DNA from: Paraburkholderia humisilvae
GTDB taxonomy: Bacteria; Pseudomonadota; Gammaproteobacteria; Burkholderiales; Burkholderiaceae
Reading direction: 5' to 3'
NCBI RefSeq assembly: GCF_902859855.1
Contig: NZ_CADIKH010000011.1
Coordinates: 156,335 to 220,334, forward strand
DNA: 64,000 bases
The notes under the pieces were generated by a model. That model saw only the letters and a program-made list of their open reading frames with translations, did not search any database and had not been told where the DNA came from. Below, piece after piece: positions 23,898-34,239 of this stretch; position 1 is the first letter of the stretch, and every line of letters begins with the position of its first letter. A program made the translations under genes and the position numbers.

Positions 23898-26300
23898 TCA
23901 GATCACCTGCACCTCGCTGACCATGCGCCAATCGCGTTCGAGCGTGCGCGTCGCGACACCCGTCACGTTCAGCGTCGCGTTCAGGTGGATGTCGCGGCTT
24001 GAACTTCCAATCATCAACTCGAACTCGCCCGGCTCGACGATGCGCTCGCCGCGGGCGTCCGTGAAGTTGAGCATGTCGACGGGCAGGCGCACGCGCAAGC
24101 GCACCTTCGCGTGCGGTTCGACACTCACGCGCGCGAAGGTCTTGAGCTCCTTCACGGGGCGCGACGTCGACGCGAGACGGTCGCGCAGATACACCTGCAC
24201 GACTTCGTCGCCACGGCGCGGTCCGATGTTCTCGACGGTGAAGCTGAACTCGAAGACGCCATCCTCGATCGGCGCTTCTGGTGACGCGAGTGCCAGCTCG
24301 CCATACGCGAACCGCGTATACGTGAGCCCGAATCCGAACGGATAGCGCGAGCCGAAGTGCCAGGCGACCGGCGTGCCGGCGCTCTTCAGGCGGTGATTGT
24401 AGACGTAGGGTACCGCGCCCGCGCTGGTCGGCACCGACAACGGCAGACGCCCACTGAAGCCGGCACGCCCGGTCAGCAGTTCGGCCAGCGCTGCGCCGCC
24501 CTTTTCGCCAGGCGCGAAGGCCATCACCTGCGCGGCGACCTGTTCCTCCTGGCCTGCGAGGTTATATGGGCGGCCGCCCGTCATCACGACGACGGTCGGT
24601 GTGCCGGTGGCGATCACCGCGTACACGAGCGCCTGCTGCACGCCCGGCAACGCGAGACTGTCAGTGTCCGAGCCCTCGCCGACCGTTCCCGACTGGAACA
24701 GGCCGGCGAGGTCTCCGACGAAAACGATCGCCACGTCCGCGTCGCGCGCGGCCTGCGCCGCGGCCGCGATGCGGGACGTGTCCATGCTGACGAGTGCGTC
24801 GCGACTATTCAGATCGCGCGTGTCGAGCGCGACGTCGCCCGGGAACACCGGCGCTCCCGCGCGCCGTTCCTCGATGATGTCGCAGCCCTTCTCATAGACC
24901 ACTTGCGCGTCGCCGAGCGCATCACGCAGTGCTTTCAGCGGCGTCGCCATCGACGAATCCGACTGCTCGCCGCTATTGATGAGGTGCACGGGGAAGCTAT
25001 AGCCCGCGAGCAAAGCAAGCGGGTCATCCGCGGTGGGCCCGAGCACCGCGATCTTCTGCTTGCGGTCGACGGCAAGCGGAAGCACACCGTCATTGCGCAG
25101 CAGCACCGCCGACTGGAGCGCCACTTCGTGCGCCAGTTCGATGGCCGCTTCGCTGCGCAAATCGACGCGCTCCGGGTCGGCATAAGGATGCTCGAAGAGG
25201 CCAATGTCGAACTTCACACGCAACACGCGTGTCACCGCCGCATCGATCGTCGCCTCGCTGATCTCGCCTCGCGCCAGCGCGTCCTTGAGGTGCCGCGCGC
25301 ATTCGTGGCCCGGCAGTTCGACGTCGAGCCCGGCATTGAACGACTGAGCCGCAGCCGCGGCGGCGTCGCGCGCGACGCCGTGATGCGTGTACAGCAGGTT
25401 CACCGCGGCGTAGTCGGCCACGACGAGTCCGTCAAAGCCCCATTTCTCGCGCAGCACGCGTTGCAGCAGGTCGCGATTCGAATGGCACGGCACGCCGTCG
25501 ATGTCGTGATAGGCCGGCATGACCGAACCGGCATGCGCGAGTTTCACCGCCATCTCGAACGGCAGCATGTAGGTATCGTTGAGTTCGCGAGGTCCGACGT
25601 GGACCGGCGCGTGATTGCGCGCGCCTTCGCTCGCTGAATGCGCGACGAAGTGCTTCAGCGTGGCGAGCACGTCGCGGCGTTTGCCTTGCAAGCCTGTCAC
25701 GAAGCTGCACGCCATTACGCCGACCAGATACGGGTCTTCGCCGAATGTTTCTTCGGTGCGGCCCCAGCGCGGATCGCGCGACACGTCGAGCACTGGCGCG
25801 AGACCCTGATGACAGCCGATCGAGCGAGCCTGCTCGCCGATCATTCGGCCCACGCGGGCGATCAGATCCGGGTTCCACGTTGCCGCGTAGTTGAGCGGCG
25901 AGGGAAAAAGTGTCGCGTCCTTGATCATCAGACCGACCAGACACTCCTCGTGCGCCATCACCGGGATGCCAAGACGCGTGCCCTCGACCATCTGCCGCTG
26001 CAACGCGTTGAGTGCCCACACACCTTCCTTCGGGTCTACCGAGTGAGTACCGAGCGGGCGCGTGACCTGGCCCAGGCCATGGCGCAGCAGCGTGTCCAGC
26101 GGCACATCGGTGTCACGCTGCGCGAAGTCCTCGGTACGCCATTGATGGCGGCCGTCGACGGCGAGCTTCAGCCAGACCGCGTGCAACTGGGCAATCTTCT
26201 CGTCGATCGTCATGCGCGCGAGCAGATCCGCCACGCGCGCGCCAGTTGGTGCGTCGGCCTTGCGGTAGAGCGGAACCTCGCGGGTGTCTTCAAGCGCCAT
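23898..26300 (-). CDS. GH3-family beta-glucosidase/beta-xylosidase
   Basis: An 800-residue glycoside hydrolase family 3 enzyme, cleaving beta-linked terminal sugars. The TIM-barrel domain holds APVLDVSRDPRWGRTEETFG (substrate loop) and the nucleophile Asp in LVVADYAAV (about 296). The second domain carries IVFVGDLAGL and the acid/base Glu in VGEGSDTDSLALPG (about 542). A fibronectin-III-like domain follows from about 680. There is no signal peptide, so it acts in the cytoplasm on imported oligosaccharides. It is the last gene of a binding protein-permease-permease operon. The sugar linkage is not known. Confidence 0.93.
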   Translation of the reverse strand: MALEDTREVPLYRKADAPTGARVADLLARMTIDEKIAQLHAVWLKLAVDGRHQWRTEDFAQRDTDVPLDTLLRHGLGQVTRPLGTHSVDPKEGVWALNALQRQMVEGTRLGIPVMAHEECLVGLMIKDATLFPSPLNYAATWNPDLIARVGRMIGEQARSIGCHQGLAPVLDVSRDPRWGRTEETFGEDPYLVGVMACSFVTGLQGKRRDVLATLKHFVAHSASEGARNHAPVHVGPRELNDTYMLPFEMAVKLAHAGSVMPAYHDIDGVPCHSNRDLLQRVLREKWGFDGLVVADYAAVNLLYTHHGVARDAAAAAAQSFNAGLDVELPGHECARHLKDALARGEISEATIDAAVTRVLRVKFDIGLFEHPYADPERVDLRSEAAIELAHEVALQSAVLLRNDGVLPLAVDRKQKIAVLGPTADDPLALLAGYSFPVHLINSGEQSDSSMATPLKALRDALGDAQVVYEKGCDIIEERRAGAPVFPGDVALDTRDLNSRDALVSMDTSRIAAAAQAARDADVAIVFVGDLAGLFQSGTVGEGSDTDSLALPGVQQALVYAVIATGTPTVVVMTGGRPYNLAGQEEQVAAQVMAFAPGEKGGAALAELLTGRAGFSGRLPLSVPTSAGAVPYVYNHRLKSAGTPVAWHFGSRYPFGFGLTYTRFAYGELALASPEAPIEDGVFEFSFTVENIGPRRGDEVVQVYLRDRLASTSRPVKELKTFARVSVEPHAKVRLRVRLPVDMLNFTDARGERIVEPGEFELMIGSSSRDIHLNATLNVTGVATRTLERDWRMVSEVQVI

Positions 26301-26361
26301 CCATTTACTCCTGACCGTTTTGCTGGCTACTACGTGGCAATTGCGTGGCTATGACGTGGCG

Positions 26362-27183
26362 TCAGCCCTTGATCGAACCGGCCATCATCCCTTTGATTAC
26401 GCGCTCCTGACCGAACGCATAGGCCGCGATCAGCGGCAGCGACGTGAGCGTGACCACCGCGAGCATCGCCGGCACATTCGACGAGTATTGCCCCTGGAAG
26501 TCCCACACCGCGAGCGGCAGCGTGCGGTGCTCAGGCGTCGAGGTCAGCATGTACGCGAAGATGAACTCGTTCCACAGCGCGATGCCGTTATAGATCGCGA
26601 CGGTGGCGAGCCCCGGCGTCGAAAGCGGGAAAAAGATGCGCCAGAAAATGCGGAACGGACCGGCCCCATCCAGTTGCGCAGCCTCTTCGAGCTCGCGCGG
26701 AATCTGCCGCATGAACTCGGTGAGAATAAAGATCGAGACCGGCAGGCTCAGTGCGACATACGGGCCGAGCAGCGCAAACTGCGTGTCGTAAATGCCGAGG
26801 TTGCGCGTGAGCAGATAGATCGGCACGAGTGTCGCGTGCAGCGGGACGATCATGCCCGCGACGATGATCGCAAAGAGCGTCTTGTTCAACGAGAAACGCA
26901 TGCGGGCGAACGCAAACGCGGCCATTGCGCTGACCACTACGATCAGCGCGACCGACACCCCGACGACGAATACGCTGTTGCGGAAATACGTGAAGTATGG
27001 CCCCTGGAGGACGGCCACATAGTTGCCGAAATAAATGTGCTCGGGCAGCGCCCATACCGACGATGAAAACGATTCGTCGAGCGTCTTCAGGCTGGTGACG
27101 ACCACGAAGAGGAACGGCAGCGTCGTGACAGCGAGCCAGATCAGCGCGAGGAGTGGGGTGCCGATTCGAAGATTCAACTTCAT
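26362..27183 (-). CDS. Carbohydrate ABC transporter permease (MalG/LacG-like)
   Basis: A 273-residue inner-membrane permease with six helices. It carries the ATPase-contact EAA loop ([16 protein letters not shown]...P). The N-terminus ([20 protein letters not shown]) and the end (AGSIKG) are typical of MalG-type CUT1 permeases. It starts four bases after the upstream permease gene stops, so they are translationally linked. It pairs with the permease at 27187. Confidence 0.93.
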   Translation of the reverse strand: MKLNLRIGTPLLALIWLAVTTLPFLFVVVTSLKTLDESFSSSVWALPEHIYFGNYVAVLQGPYFTYFRNSVFVVGVSVALIVVVSAMAAFAFARMRFSLNKTLFAIIVAGMIVPLHATLVPIYLLTRNLGIYDTQFALLGPYVALSLPVSIFILTEFMRQIPRELEEAAQLDGAGPFRIFWRIFFPLSTPGLATVAIYNGIALWNEFIFAYMLTSTPEHRTLPLAVWDFQGQYSSNVPAMLAVVTLTSLPLIAAYAFGQERVIKGMMAGSIKG

Positions 27184-27186
27184 CGC

Positions 27187-28143
27187 CTAGACCTCGGTCG
27201 CGTAACGTCGAGTGAAGCGCAGCGACACCGCCGCGACCGCGCAGACGATGATGAACATCGCTGAGCCGATGGTGCTCCCGTAGCCGAGTTGGAATGAACT
27301 GAACACCGAGCGGTACATATACGTGGCCATGAGCTCTGACGAGCCTTCGGGGCCGCCGCCCGTCATCACATAGATCAGGTCGAAGTAACGCAGTGAACCG
27401 AGCACGGCAAGCAGGACGGCCGTACGCACCGTGCCTTGCAAGTGCGGCAGCTTGATGCGCCAGAAGATGACCCATTCGGACGCGCCTTCGAGTCGCGCGG
27501 CCTCGTTGACCTCGACGGGCATTGAAGAAAGGCCCGCGAGAAACAGGATCATGTAGAACGGAACGTTCTGCCAGCAGATTACGGCGATCGTCGACGCTAG
27601 CGAAAGATGCGGATCGCCGAGCCAGTCCTGCGCGAGCGCGCCGAGGCCCGTGGCACGCAGCGCCGCGTTGAGCGGGCCAAAGTTCGGATCGTAGATATTC
27701 TTGAACAGCACGCCGATTGCGACGCTCGACATCAGAAGCGGCAGGAAGTAGAGCACCTTCAGCACGCGCGACCCGCGGCCGGCTTTTTCGAGCAGCACGG
27801 CGAGAGCCAGCGCGATCGGCAATTCGACAATGACCGACGTGACCGCAAGCATCACGTTGTTCAGCAGCGACTGCCAGAAGACACCGTCGTGCGCGAGATG
27901 CACCCAGTTCGACAGTCCGACGAAGCGGGCGTTGCTGCCGAGACCATTCCAGTCGAGCAGCGAAAGACGCATGCTCGAGACGAGCGGATAGAGCAGAAAG
28001 ACGGCGAGCAGCAACCCGGCAGGTGCGAGGAACGCGGCCGCGACCAGCGTCTGCGACGGGGCGCGCAGTCGGCGTCGGCGTTCGGATGCGGCGGAGAGCG
28101 CGATATTCACGAGCGTGTTTGCCGGCTGGCGCCTGAATCGCAC
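27187..28143 (-). CDS. Carbohydrate ABC transporter permease (MalF/LacF-like)
   Basis: A 318-residue CUT1 permease with a cytoplasmic N-terminal extension ([20 protein letters not shown]) and an EAA loop ([16 protein letters not shown]...P). It should form the channel with the 26362 permease, and use the binding protein encoded just upstream. No ATPase gene exists in the locus, so a shared MsmK/UgpC-type ATPase encoded elsewhere must power it. Confidence 0.93.
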   Translation of the reverse strand: MRFRRQPANTLVNIALSAASERRRRLRAPSQTLVAAAFLAPAGLLLAVFLLYPLVSSMRLSLLDWNGLGSNARFVGLSNWVHLAHDGVFWQSLLNNVMLAVTSVIVELPIALALAVLLEKAGRGSRVLKVLYFLPLLMSSVAIGVLFKNIYDPNFGPLNAALRATGLGALAQDWLGDPHLSLASTIAVICWQNVPFYMILFLAGLSSMPVEVNEAARLEGASEWVIFWRIKLPHLQGTVRTAVLLAVLGSLRYFDLIYVMTGGGPEGSSELMATYMYRSVFSSFQLGYGSTIGSAMFIIVCAVAAVSLRFTRRYATEV

Positions 28144-28195
28144 GGCGATAATGTGCGATCAGACACCAGCGGGACTGTGCTGTTAGAGAGTGCGA

Positions 28196-29485
28196 TTAAC
28201 CGCCTGCCTTCGCGGCGGCTTCCATTTTCTCGGCGGCAGCCTCAGGGGTCAGCGACAGGCCGAACAGCGCCTGCGTGGTGTCCTTGTGAAGCTCGCCGAG
28301 ACGCGGCGGTAGAGCCTGGTCGTACCAGAGCTGCACATTCGGCGCATCCACGATCAGGCTCTGCAGACGCTTGAGGAATGGATCGTCGATCGCGACGTTT
28401 TTGACCGGCGGAACCTTGCGGTCACCGACGCGCGCGTGCATCGCAGTGTCGTCGGTCAGCGACTGGATCAGCTTGAACGCGGCTTCCGGGTACTTGCATT
28501 CGGTCGAGATACTCAGGAAGCCGTCGCCCACCGTGCCGATCACATCACGCGGATCGCCTTTGCCGCCGGGCACGCTCGGGAACGGGAAAAAATCGAGCTT
28601 CTTCGAGAACGCGGGGTTTTCGTTCTGGATCGTCGACGCTTCCCAGCCGCCCATCAGTTCCATCGCCGCGCGACCGGAGTACAGAAGGCGTCGCGACGCG
28701 CCGACGTCATAGTCCAGACCGTTGAAGCCTTGTGCGAACGCGCCGGCCTTCACCAGCTCCTGGATGTGCTTGCCCGCCTCGACGAATGCCGGATCGTCGA
28801 AGCCCTTGCCATTGCCTTCGAGCGCGGCACGCACAACGTCCGGGCCGCCGATGCGATCGACGAGATACATGTAGTACATCGAACCTGTCCACTTGTTCTT
28901 GTTCGCAAGGGCGAATGGCGCGATGCCGTGCGAGGTCAGCACCTGTACCACATGCATCAGCTCGGGCCAGGTCGCGGGTGGCTTGAGGCCGTACTGCTGG
29001 AAAATGTCCTTGTTATAGAAGATCACTGCGGCGGACGCGTTTTCGGCCGCAACGCCGTAGGTCTTGCCGTCGAACGTCACCGCCTTCCACGACGAAGGCA
29101 GGAAGCGGTCCCGATATGCCGGGTCCTTCTGCAAATAAGGCGTGAGATCGACAATCTGACCGGCCTTGACATATTCATTCAATGTCCCGCCGCCCCACGA
29201 TTCGAACACGCACGGCGGCTGACCCGCGCCGAACGCGACTTTCAGCTTGGTCTTGTACGCATCGTTCAGGATGTGCGAATTCTCGACCTTGTAACCGGGG
29301 TTCTTCTGCTCGAAGCGATCGGATGCATCGCGCAGGATCTTGCTCGATAGCGCGTTGGTCTGCTGGTCCCACGCGGTGATCACCTTCGCGTCCTGCGCGT
29401 AGGCGGCGCCTGCTGTCGTGATGCCGATTGTCAGCAATGAATACAGTGCCGCACCCATCACCTTCGATACCGCCGAGTACGCCAT
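28196..29485 (-). CDS. Sugar ABC transporter substrate-binding protein
   Basis: A 429-residue periplasmic extracellular solute-binding protein (family 1). The signal peptide ends GAAYA-QD, then [11 protein letters not shown] begins the mature domain; [35 protein letters not shown] and the tyrosine/tryptophan-rich sugar pocket ([22 protein letters not shown]) are typical. It is the first gene of the operon: binding protein, MalF-like, MalG-like, GH3. A palindrome 38 bases before its start matches one at the divergent LacI gene. The ligand is probably a beta-linked oligosaccharide, inferred from the co-encoded GH3 enzyme. Confidence 0.92.
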   Translation of the reverse strand: MAYSAVSKVMGAALYSLLTIGITTAGAAYAQDAKVITAWDQQTNALSSKILRDASDRFEQKNPGYKVENSHILNDAYKTKLKVAFGAGQPPCVFESWGGGTLNEYVKAGQIVDLTPYLQKDPAYRDRFLPSSWKAVTFDGKTYGVAAENASAAVIFYNKDIFQQYGLKPPATWPELMHVVQVLTSHGIAPFALANKNKWTGSMYYMYLVDRIGGPDVVRAALEGNGKGFDDPAFVEAGKHIQELVKAGAFAQGFNGLDYDVGASRRLLYSGRAAMELMGGWEASTIQNENPAFSKKLDFFPFPSVPGGKGDPRDVIGTVGDGFLSISTECKYPEAAFKLIQSLTDDTAMHARVGDRKVPPVKNVAIDDPFLKRLQSLIVDAPNVQLWYDQALPPRLGELHKDTTQALFGLSLTPEAAAEKMEAAAKAGG

Positions 29486-29522
29486 CTCGAAGTCTCCGGT
29501 CGTTAGAGTTCTTGGTGAACTA

Positions 29523-29536
29523 CGTTAGCCTTAACG
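29523..29536. promoter_or_regulatory. LacI operator candidate at the sugar-uptake operon
   Basis: CGTTAGCCTTAACG has perfect 5-base arms CGTTA/TAACG with a 4-base centre, 38 bases upstream of the binding-protein start. A further CGTTA...TAACG pair follows immediately at 29535-29554 with a longer gap. The same arms recur at 29726-29739 near the LacI gene. Confidence 0.65.
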
Positions 29537-29725
29537 TTAGCGATGGTAGTAACGCCACCGATTGGTCGCCAGATGAGGTTAACCCTCGGGCATGTGACGA
29601 GCGCAATACGCAATCGGCATATTGCGTTGCCGTACTTACCGGAAGCGGCTATCGATGTGGATTCGCGGCGCAGGGAAGTCCTGATTGCGACTTTTAATGA
29701 TTCATCTAGAATCAACGTCGGTTAA

Positions 29726-29739
29726 CGTTATCGCTAACG
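29726..29739. promoter_or_regulatory. LacI operator candidate at the regulator gene
   Basis: CGTTATCGCTAACG is a palindrome with a central CG (CGTTA-N-CG-N-TAACG), the best LacI-type site here, 50 bases before the LacI start. Together with 29523-29536 it frames the whole divergent promoter region. Confidence 0.7.
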
Positions 29740-29788
29740 GCGCAGTTCGCCGTGCAGCCATTTACTTTCATAACAAGCTCGTTACCGC

Positions 29789-30844
29789 ATGACCAAGGAA
29801 AATCCCACGCTGGCGGACGTGGCGCGACTAGCTGGCGTGTCGCAGATGACCGCGTCGCGCGCGCTCAACGGACGTCCCGGTGTCTCACGCGAGACGCGTG
29901 ACGAAGTGCTGCGCATCGCTTCCGATATCGGCTACGTGGTCAACCGTACCGCGCAGAAGCTTTCAGGAGGGCGCAACGGCATCATCGGCATCATTACGCC
30001 GACGCTCGATACGCAGTTTTCGAGCGAGCTGATTCTCGGCGCCGGGCGCGCCGCGCGCGCCGCAGGCTGCGAAGTGCTGGTCTATACGATGTCGGACGAC
30101 GATCGTCGCACGCATCATGACGTGCTGGGCCTCGTGCGGCAGTTTTCCGATGGCTTGCTGGCGATCCTGCCGCGCGAATCGCTGTGGCTCGACTTGCTGT
30201 CGAAAGCGAATCTGCCGGTCGTCGTGATCGACCAGCGCGGCACCATGAACCGCTTTCCGTCGGTGTCGGTCGACAACTACGGTGGCGCGCAACTCGCGGT
30301 CGAGCATCTGATCGAACTGGGACACACGCGAATCGCCTTTCTTGGCGGTGGTGAATCAATCGAAGGCGTGCGCGATCGCCAGCGCGGCTATCTCGACACG
30401 TTAGCGCGGCATCGTTTACCGAATGCGCCCGAATGGGTCGTGCCGGGGGATCTATCGCAAATGACCGCTTTCGAGGTTGCGTCGGGTCTGCTCGATCTCC
30501 CCGATCCACCGACCGCCATTTTCACGGCCAACGATCAAAGCGCATTTGGCGCGATCGCGGCCGCGCGCGAAGCCGGCCTGCGCGTTCCGGACGACATTTC
30601 CGTGATCGGCTTCGACGATATTCCGATGGCGGAGCAGTTTCACCCGGCGTTGACGACCGTGCGTCAGCCTTTCCAGCAGATGGCCCGTTCGGCGGTGAAT
30701 ACGCTGCTCGCACAGGTTGCAGGACACGATGCAGCGCCGCAACGCGTCACCTTCGCGGCCGAACTCATGGTGCGCGATTCCACAGGTCCGGCGCCGCTCG
30801 CGCCGCGGCGTTCGGCTACGTCGCGCAAAGCGCGGAAGCTTTGA
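29789..30844 (+). CDS. LacI-family repressor of the sugar-uptake operon
   Basis: A 351-residue LacI protein. The head reads PTLADVARLAGVSQMTASRA, then LNGRPGVSRETRDEVLRIAS, and the hinge helix is VVNRTAQKLSGG. The effector domain has SVDNYGGAQLAVEHLIELGH, FTANDQSAFGAIAAAREAGL and ISVIGFDDIPMAEQFHPALT. It is divergent from the binding-protein operon, and CGTTA-N4-TAACG palindromes at both ends of the intergenic region make it the obvious controller. The inducer is probably a product of the imported oligosaccharide. The C-terminal 20 residues are Arg/Ala-rich and probably flexible. Confidence 0.93.
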   Translation: MTKENPTLADVARLAGVSQMTASRALNGRPGVSRETRDEVLRIASDIGYVVNRTAQKLSGGRNGIIGIITPTLDTQFSSELILGAGRAARAAGCEVLVYTMSDDDRRTHHDVLGLVRQFSDGLLAILPRESLWLDLLSKANLPVVVIDQRGTMNRFPSVSVDNYGGAQLAVEHLIELGHTRIAFLGGGESIEGVRDRQRGYLDTLARHRLPNAPEWVVPGDLSQMTAFEVASGLLDLPDPPTAIFTANDQSAFGAIAAAREAGLRVPDDISVIGFDDIPMAEQFHPALTTVRQPFQQMARSAVNTLLAQVAGHDAAPQRVTFAAELMVRDSTGPAPLAPRRSATSRKARKL

Positions 30845-30901
30845 CCCGGTGTTCGAGTGCATCCGGTTCGATGCGCGGCACTACGTCACCCCAGGCATCC
30901 G

Positions 30902-31951
30902 CTAACGACCGGGTGGTGGAACGTCATCCCTCGTCAACAGCAATGCGACCGGCCGCGTGGAATCGAACGCCGACAGAAGAATGGTCAATGCCACGGTTCC
31001 CGGTACCGCAAGGAAGGCGCCGGCGATGCCCCAAATGGCGGTCCATGCCGCGAGGCTCATCAGGATCACCGCTGGACTCAGGTTCAGCGATCCCGACATC
31101 AGCCACGGGTCGACCACATTGCCTATTACGAAGTTGATGATCGAAAGCGCGATGAGCAGCGTGATCGGTTCGCTCCATTGGCCGAATTGAAGCGCTGCCA
31201 GCAACGTTGGCAACACAACCGATAAGAGCGAGCCCGCATACGGCACGAAGTTGAGCAGCGCGATGAGTACGGCAAGCAGCGCGGCAAATTCCAGGTGCAC
31301 CAGACGCATGGTGATATAGCTCAGAATGCCCAATATCACGCCAAGCAATGCTTTCAACGCGAGATAAGTACCGATTTTCTCGTTGACCGCGTCAATCACG
31401 GGCTCGAGGTTGGCCTTGCCGCGCATCGCGGCCAACAACTTGCGTCTGAACTTATGATGCTCGAACATGAAGAACGCCGCGTACAGCATGACGACGAAAG
31501 CCGTCGCCATCATCGACGAAACGGAGCCGAGCAGCGACGTGAGAATGGCCTGTACGTTGACGGCTCCCAGCAGATCGCGACGGAACGCCGTCCATGTCGC
31601 CTCCGTTTCGATATGAAGCAATGCAGCGAACTTCGTCAGCAGGGCGAGCAGCGTTGATTCATACTTCGGCGCGACGGCCACCATCCGGTCCGTATCGGCG
31701 AGCAGCAGTTCGGCGGCGAGATAGGCTGCGATCAGGAGGATCACAGCCGCGCTCCAGTAACGCGTTCCCGGCCGAAGTCGCTGGCCGATATGAGGCACGC
31801 GCCTGAGGATTTCGGCGAGGCCGTAGATCACGTAGCAGGTGATGATCGCGAATGCGATCGGCACCAGTACCGAACGTCCGATATAAAGCACCCAACCCGT
31901 GATGACGGTGATGACGAGCAAACAGGTGCACGCGACAAGGTCCGGTTTCAT
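30902..31951 (-). CDS. AI-2E family transporter (PerM/YdiK-type)
   Basis: A 349-residue membrane protein of the autoinducer-2 exporter-like family. About eight membrane helices are visible, with the family segment near FAALLAVLIALLNFVPYAGS and the C-terminal NFVIGNVVDPWLMSGSLNLS then AILMSLAAWTAIWGIAGAFL. Despite the name, most members have no shown role in AI-2 export; many act in ion or stress transport. The start at 31951 has GGAG before it. It is convergent with the LacI gene and stands alone. Confidence 0.9.
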   Translation of the reverse strand: MKPDLVACTCLLVITVITGWVLYIGRSVLVPIAFAIITCYVIYGLAEILRRVPHIGQRLRPGTRYWSAAVILLIAAYLAAELLLADTDRMVAVAPKYESTLLALLTKFAALLHIETEATWTAFRRDLLGAVNVQAILTSLLGSVSSMMATAFVVMLYAAFFMFEHHKFRRKLLAAMRGKANLEPVIDAVNEKIGTYLALKALLGVILGILSYITMRLVHLEFAALLAVLIALLNFVPYAGSLLSVVLPTLLAALQFGQWSEPITLLIALSIINFVIGNVVDPWLMSGSLNLSPAVILMSLAAWTAIWGIAGAFLAVPGTVALTILLSAFDSTRPVALLLTRDDVPPPGR

Positions 31952-32483
31952 GGAGTCTCCGGGATCGAAGCAAGGATAGGGGACCTTCAATCGATGACCG
32001 ATAAAACGTGTCTCTCTTAACGATCTGTTTCTGATGCACGACTGTCGACCTGCAGCTTCCTTCGAATCCGACCGGTATAAAGACTCCCGCTTTGAAAGCT
32101 CGATGTTCGCGAGCCTGGAATAATAAGAAGACCGGAATTACTTACTGAATACCAAATCGGCGCAAGCGTCAAGCTTGCAACGCGCCGGGCTTGCTTCGCG
32201 GCAAGCGAATAGCGTTTCCCGATCAGGCTAGCTCGGTTGTCGCAAACTCGCGACACGTCGCCCGACCCTTTCATGTTCAAAGCGCTTTCTGGTTCATGGA
32301 CCACCTGCGCAGCCGCAGCAAACAGCCAACAAGCCCGTGTGACTGGCGGTCTGTTTCAATACCGTGACACAGTACCTCCCAAACTGGAACTGAGCATTTC
32401 ATCTCTCGCGATCGTCGCGATGCCGGACCATTGCTCGCGTCGTTTCAAGACGATTGCCGATCATTCAACCGGGGGAAATACCA
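31952..32483. other. 532-base gap upstream of the porin gene
   Basis: It contains a small hairpin GCTTGC-TTCGCG-GCAAGC at 32189-32206 with no T-run. No coding frame looks real. The porin promoter and ribosome site (GGGGGAAATACCA) are at the right end. I see nothing else that can be named. Confidence 0.45.
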
Positions 32484-33701
32484 GTGAAACGAGATGTGAT
32501 GTTACTGAAGATCCGATTCATCGCCGCGGGGGCCGCGATGCTCACGGCCGGGGCCGCGCACGCGCAAAGCAGCGTCACGCTTTTTGGACTTATCGATACA
32601 GGTATCGTCTACCAGAACAATGCGCGTGTGACCCCTTCGAGCGGCACATCGCCGGGAGCGAGTTCGTTTTCGATGCAAAGCGGAAATGTGTTTACGTCAC
32701 GATGGGGTTTGCGAGGCAGTGAGGATCTCGGCGGCGGTCTTAGCGCGATCTTCTGGCTCGAGAATGGCTTCAACGTAGACAACGGCACGTTTAAGAACGG
32801 TGGGGACCTGTTCGGCCGACAGGCTTGGGTCGGTCTTCACTCCAATCAGTACGGTACGGTGACACTCGGCCGTCAATACGATTTCATGGTGGACTTCGTC
32901 GCACCGTTGAGCGCAACGGGTTCCGGTTTCGGCGGCAACCTGGCGATGCACGTGTACGACAACGACAACCTGAACAACGATCTGCGCCTGAACAATTCCG
33001 TCAAGTTCAGCAGCGCATCGTATGGCGGCTTCAAGGCCGGTGCAATGTATGCGTTCTCCGGCGAGGCGGGCAATTTCTCCAACAACGGTGCGTACAGCCT
33101 CGGCGCAAGCTATTCCTACGGCCCGTTCAATTTCGGCGCTGCCTATCTTCAGATTAACCGCACTGCGGACCCTGAGCAGGCCAATGCGACGGGCGCAGTC
33201 AGCACGGGCGATGGCGATGCGTTGACCACAGGCGGCAGCCAGCAAATCTACGGTGCGGGTGCGCAATACAAGTTCGGCAAGGCGTCGGTTGGCGCTGTGT
33301 GGACTCATTCGGTCACCGACAACATAACAGGGCTGTTGCAGGGTGGCAGCACATCCACCGGCGCGCTTGCCGGCACGTCGATGAAGTTCGACAACTTTGA
33401 AATCAACGGCCGATATTTTGTCAAGCCGGACTTTAGCCTTGGGGCGTCGTACACCTACACGACCGGCGAATTCAGCGGCGCGTCGAAGGGGTTCACTTCT
33501 GCGTCGCCGCATTGGAATCAGGTGATGGCTCAGGCTGACTATCTGCTTTCACAGCGCACCGATATCTACGTGGAGGGTGTTTACCAAAGAGTTAGCGGCG
33601 GAAACGGCAATGCGGCATTTGACGCGAGTGTCTACACGCTCGATCCATCGGCAGGTAACGAGCAGGTCGTCGTTGCCGTCGGCATGAAGCACCGGTTCTG
33701 A
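32484..33701 (+). CDS. Gram-negative porin (OmpC-like, Porin_4 type)
   Basis: An outer-membrane general porin of about 405 residues. The signal peptide ends GAAHA-QS, then SSVTLFGLIDTGIVYQNN, the standard start of beta-proteobacterial trimeric porins. The SRWGLRGSEDLGGGLSAIFW and LFGRQAWVGL motifs follow, and the chain ends in Phe (GMKHRF), the signal for barrel assembly. I chose GTG at 32484 because GGGGGAA lies at the right distance; ATG 32499 is the alternative. It stands alone; small-solute diffusion is the expected role. Confidence 0.92.
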   Translation: MKRDVMLLKIRFIAAGAAMLTAGAAHAQSSVTLFGLIDTGIVYQNNARVTPSSGTSPGASSFSMQSGNVFTSRWGLRGSEDLGGGLSAIFWLENGFNVDNGTFKNGGDLFGRQAWVGLHSNQYGTVTLGRQYDFMVDFVAPLSATGSGFGGNLAMHVYDNDNLNNDLRLNNSVKFSSASYGGFKAGAMYAFSGEAGNFSNNGAYSLGASYSYGPFNFGAAYLQINRTADPEQANATGAVSTGDGDALTTGGSQQIYGAGAQYKFGKASVGAVWTHSVTDNITGLLQGGSTSTGALAGTSMKFDNFEINGRYFVKPDFSLGASYTYTTGEFSGASKGFTSASPHWNQVMAQADYLLSQRTDIYVEGVYQRVSGGNGNAAFDASVYTLDPSAGNEQVVVAVGMKHRF

Positions 33702-34239
33702 TCAGGTGTAAGCCACCGTGCGGTCGAACCTCGGCCGCACGGCGCAAACGCAACTGACGGTCGAGGCGCGGACAGGATTTGCGCCGCATTCTGAAGACTG
33801 AGAAACACTGAATGGCAAATAATCACGAGCGGCAAGGATGCCGCCATACAATGCGTATCGGGTCATAGATCAGAGCGCCAGTCCAACGGCTGGCTTGCAC
33901 CGATGTGTTCTCCTGGGCGAATCCGGATCGCGGTGGCGGTTTGCAACATCGTCAGCGGATGCGTATCGCCGCCCATCGGGACGCATGTCCTGGGCGACAG
34001 CATGGCTCACAGCACGGTGGGTTCAGACACGTAACGTATCGCCACTCCGCACACGCTTTCTCATCAACCGCTAGAAGGCGCTGTGCTCGTTGCCGACCAT
34101 GGACTTCCGGCTTGCCGATGTGAATGTCGACCTGCGCGGCGGCCGATTCGCCGAGACTAAAGAATGACGGCCCAGTGCCGTTATTTGACGCAGGGGGAGA
34201 GGGCCGCCCATTCAAAAACAGACACATAGCGAGCCAATC
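33702..34239. other. 538-base gap between porin and rhomboid
   Basis: Just after the porin stop there is a perfect stem-loop, CCGTGCGG...CCGCACGG at 33716-33742 (8 pairs, 11-base loop), which may end porin transcription though no T-run follows. The rest holds only short frames of shadow-like composition. No gene is supported. Confidence 0.5.

Noticed and set aside
26284..27066. 260-codon plus-strand frame over the ABC permease
   Set aside because: Asp/Arg-rich shadow of the permease on the minus strand.
33716..33742. Perfect hairpin after the porin as an intrinsic terminator
   Set aside because: No T-run follows, so only a possible structure was noted.
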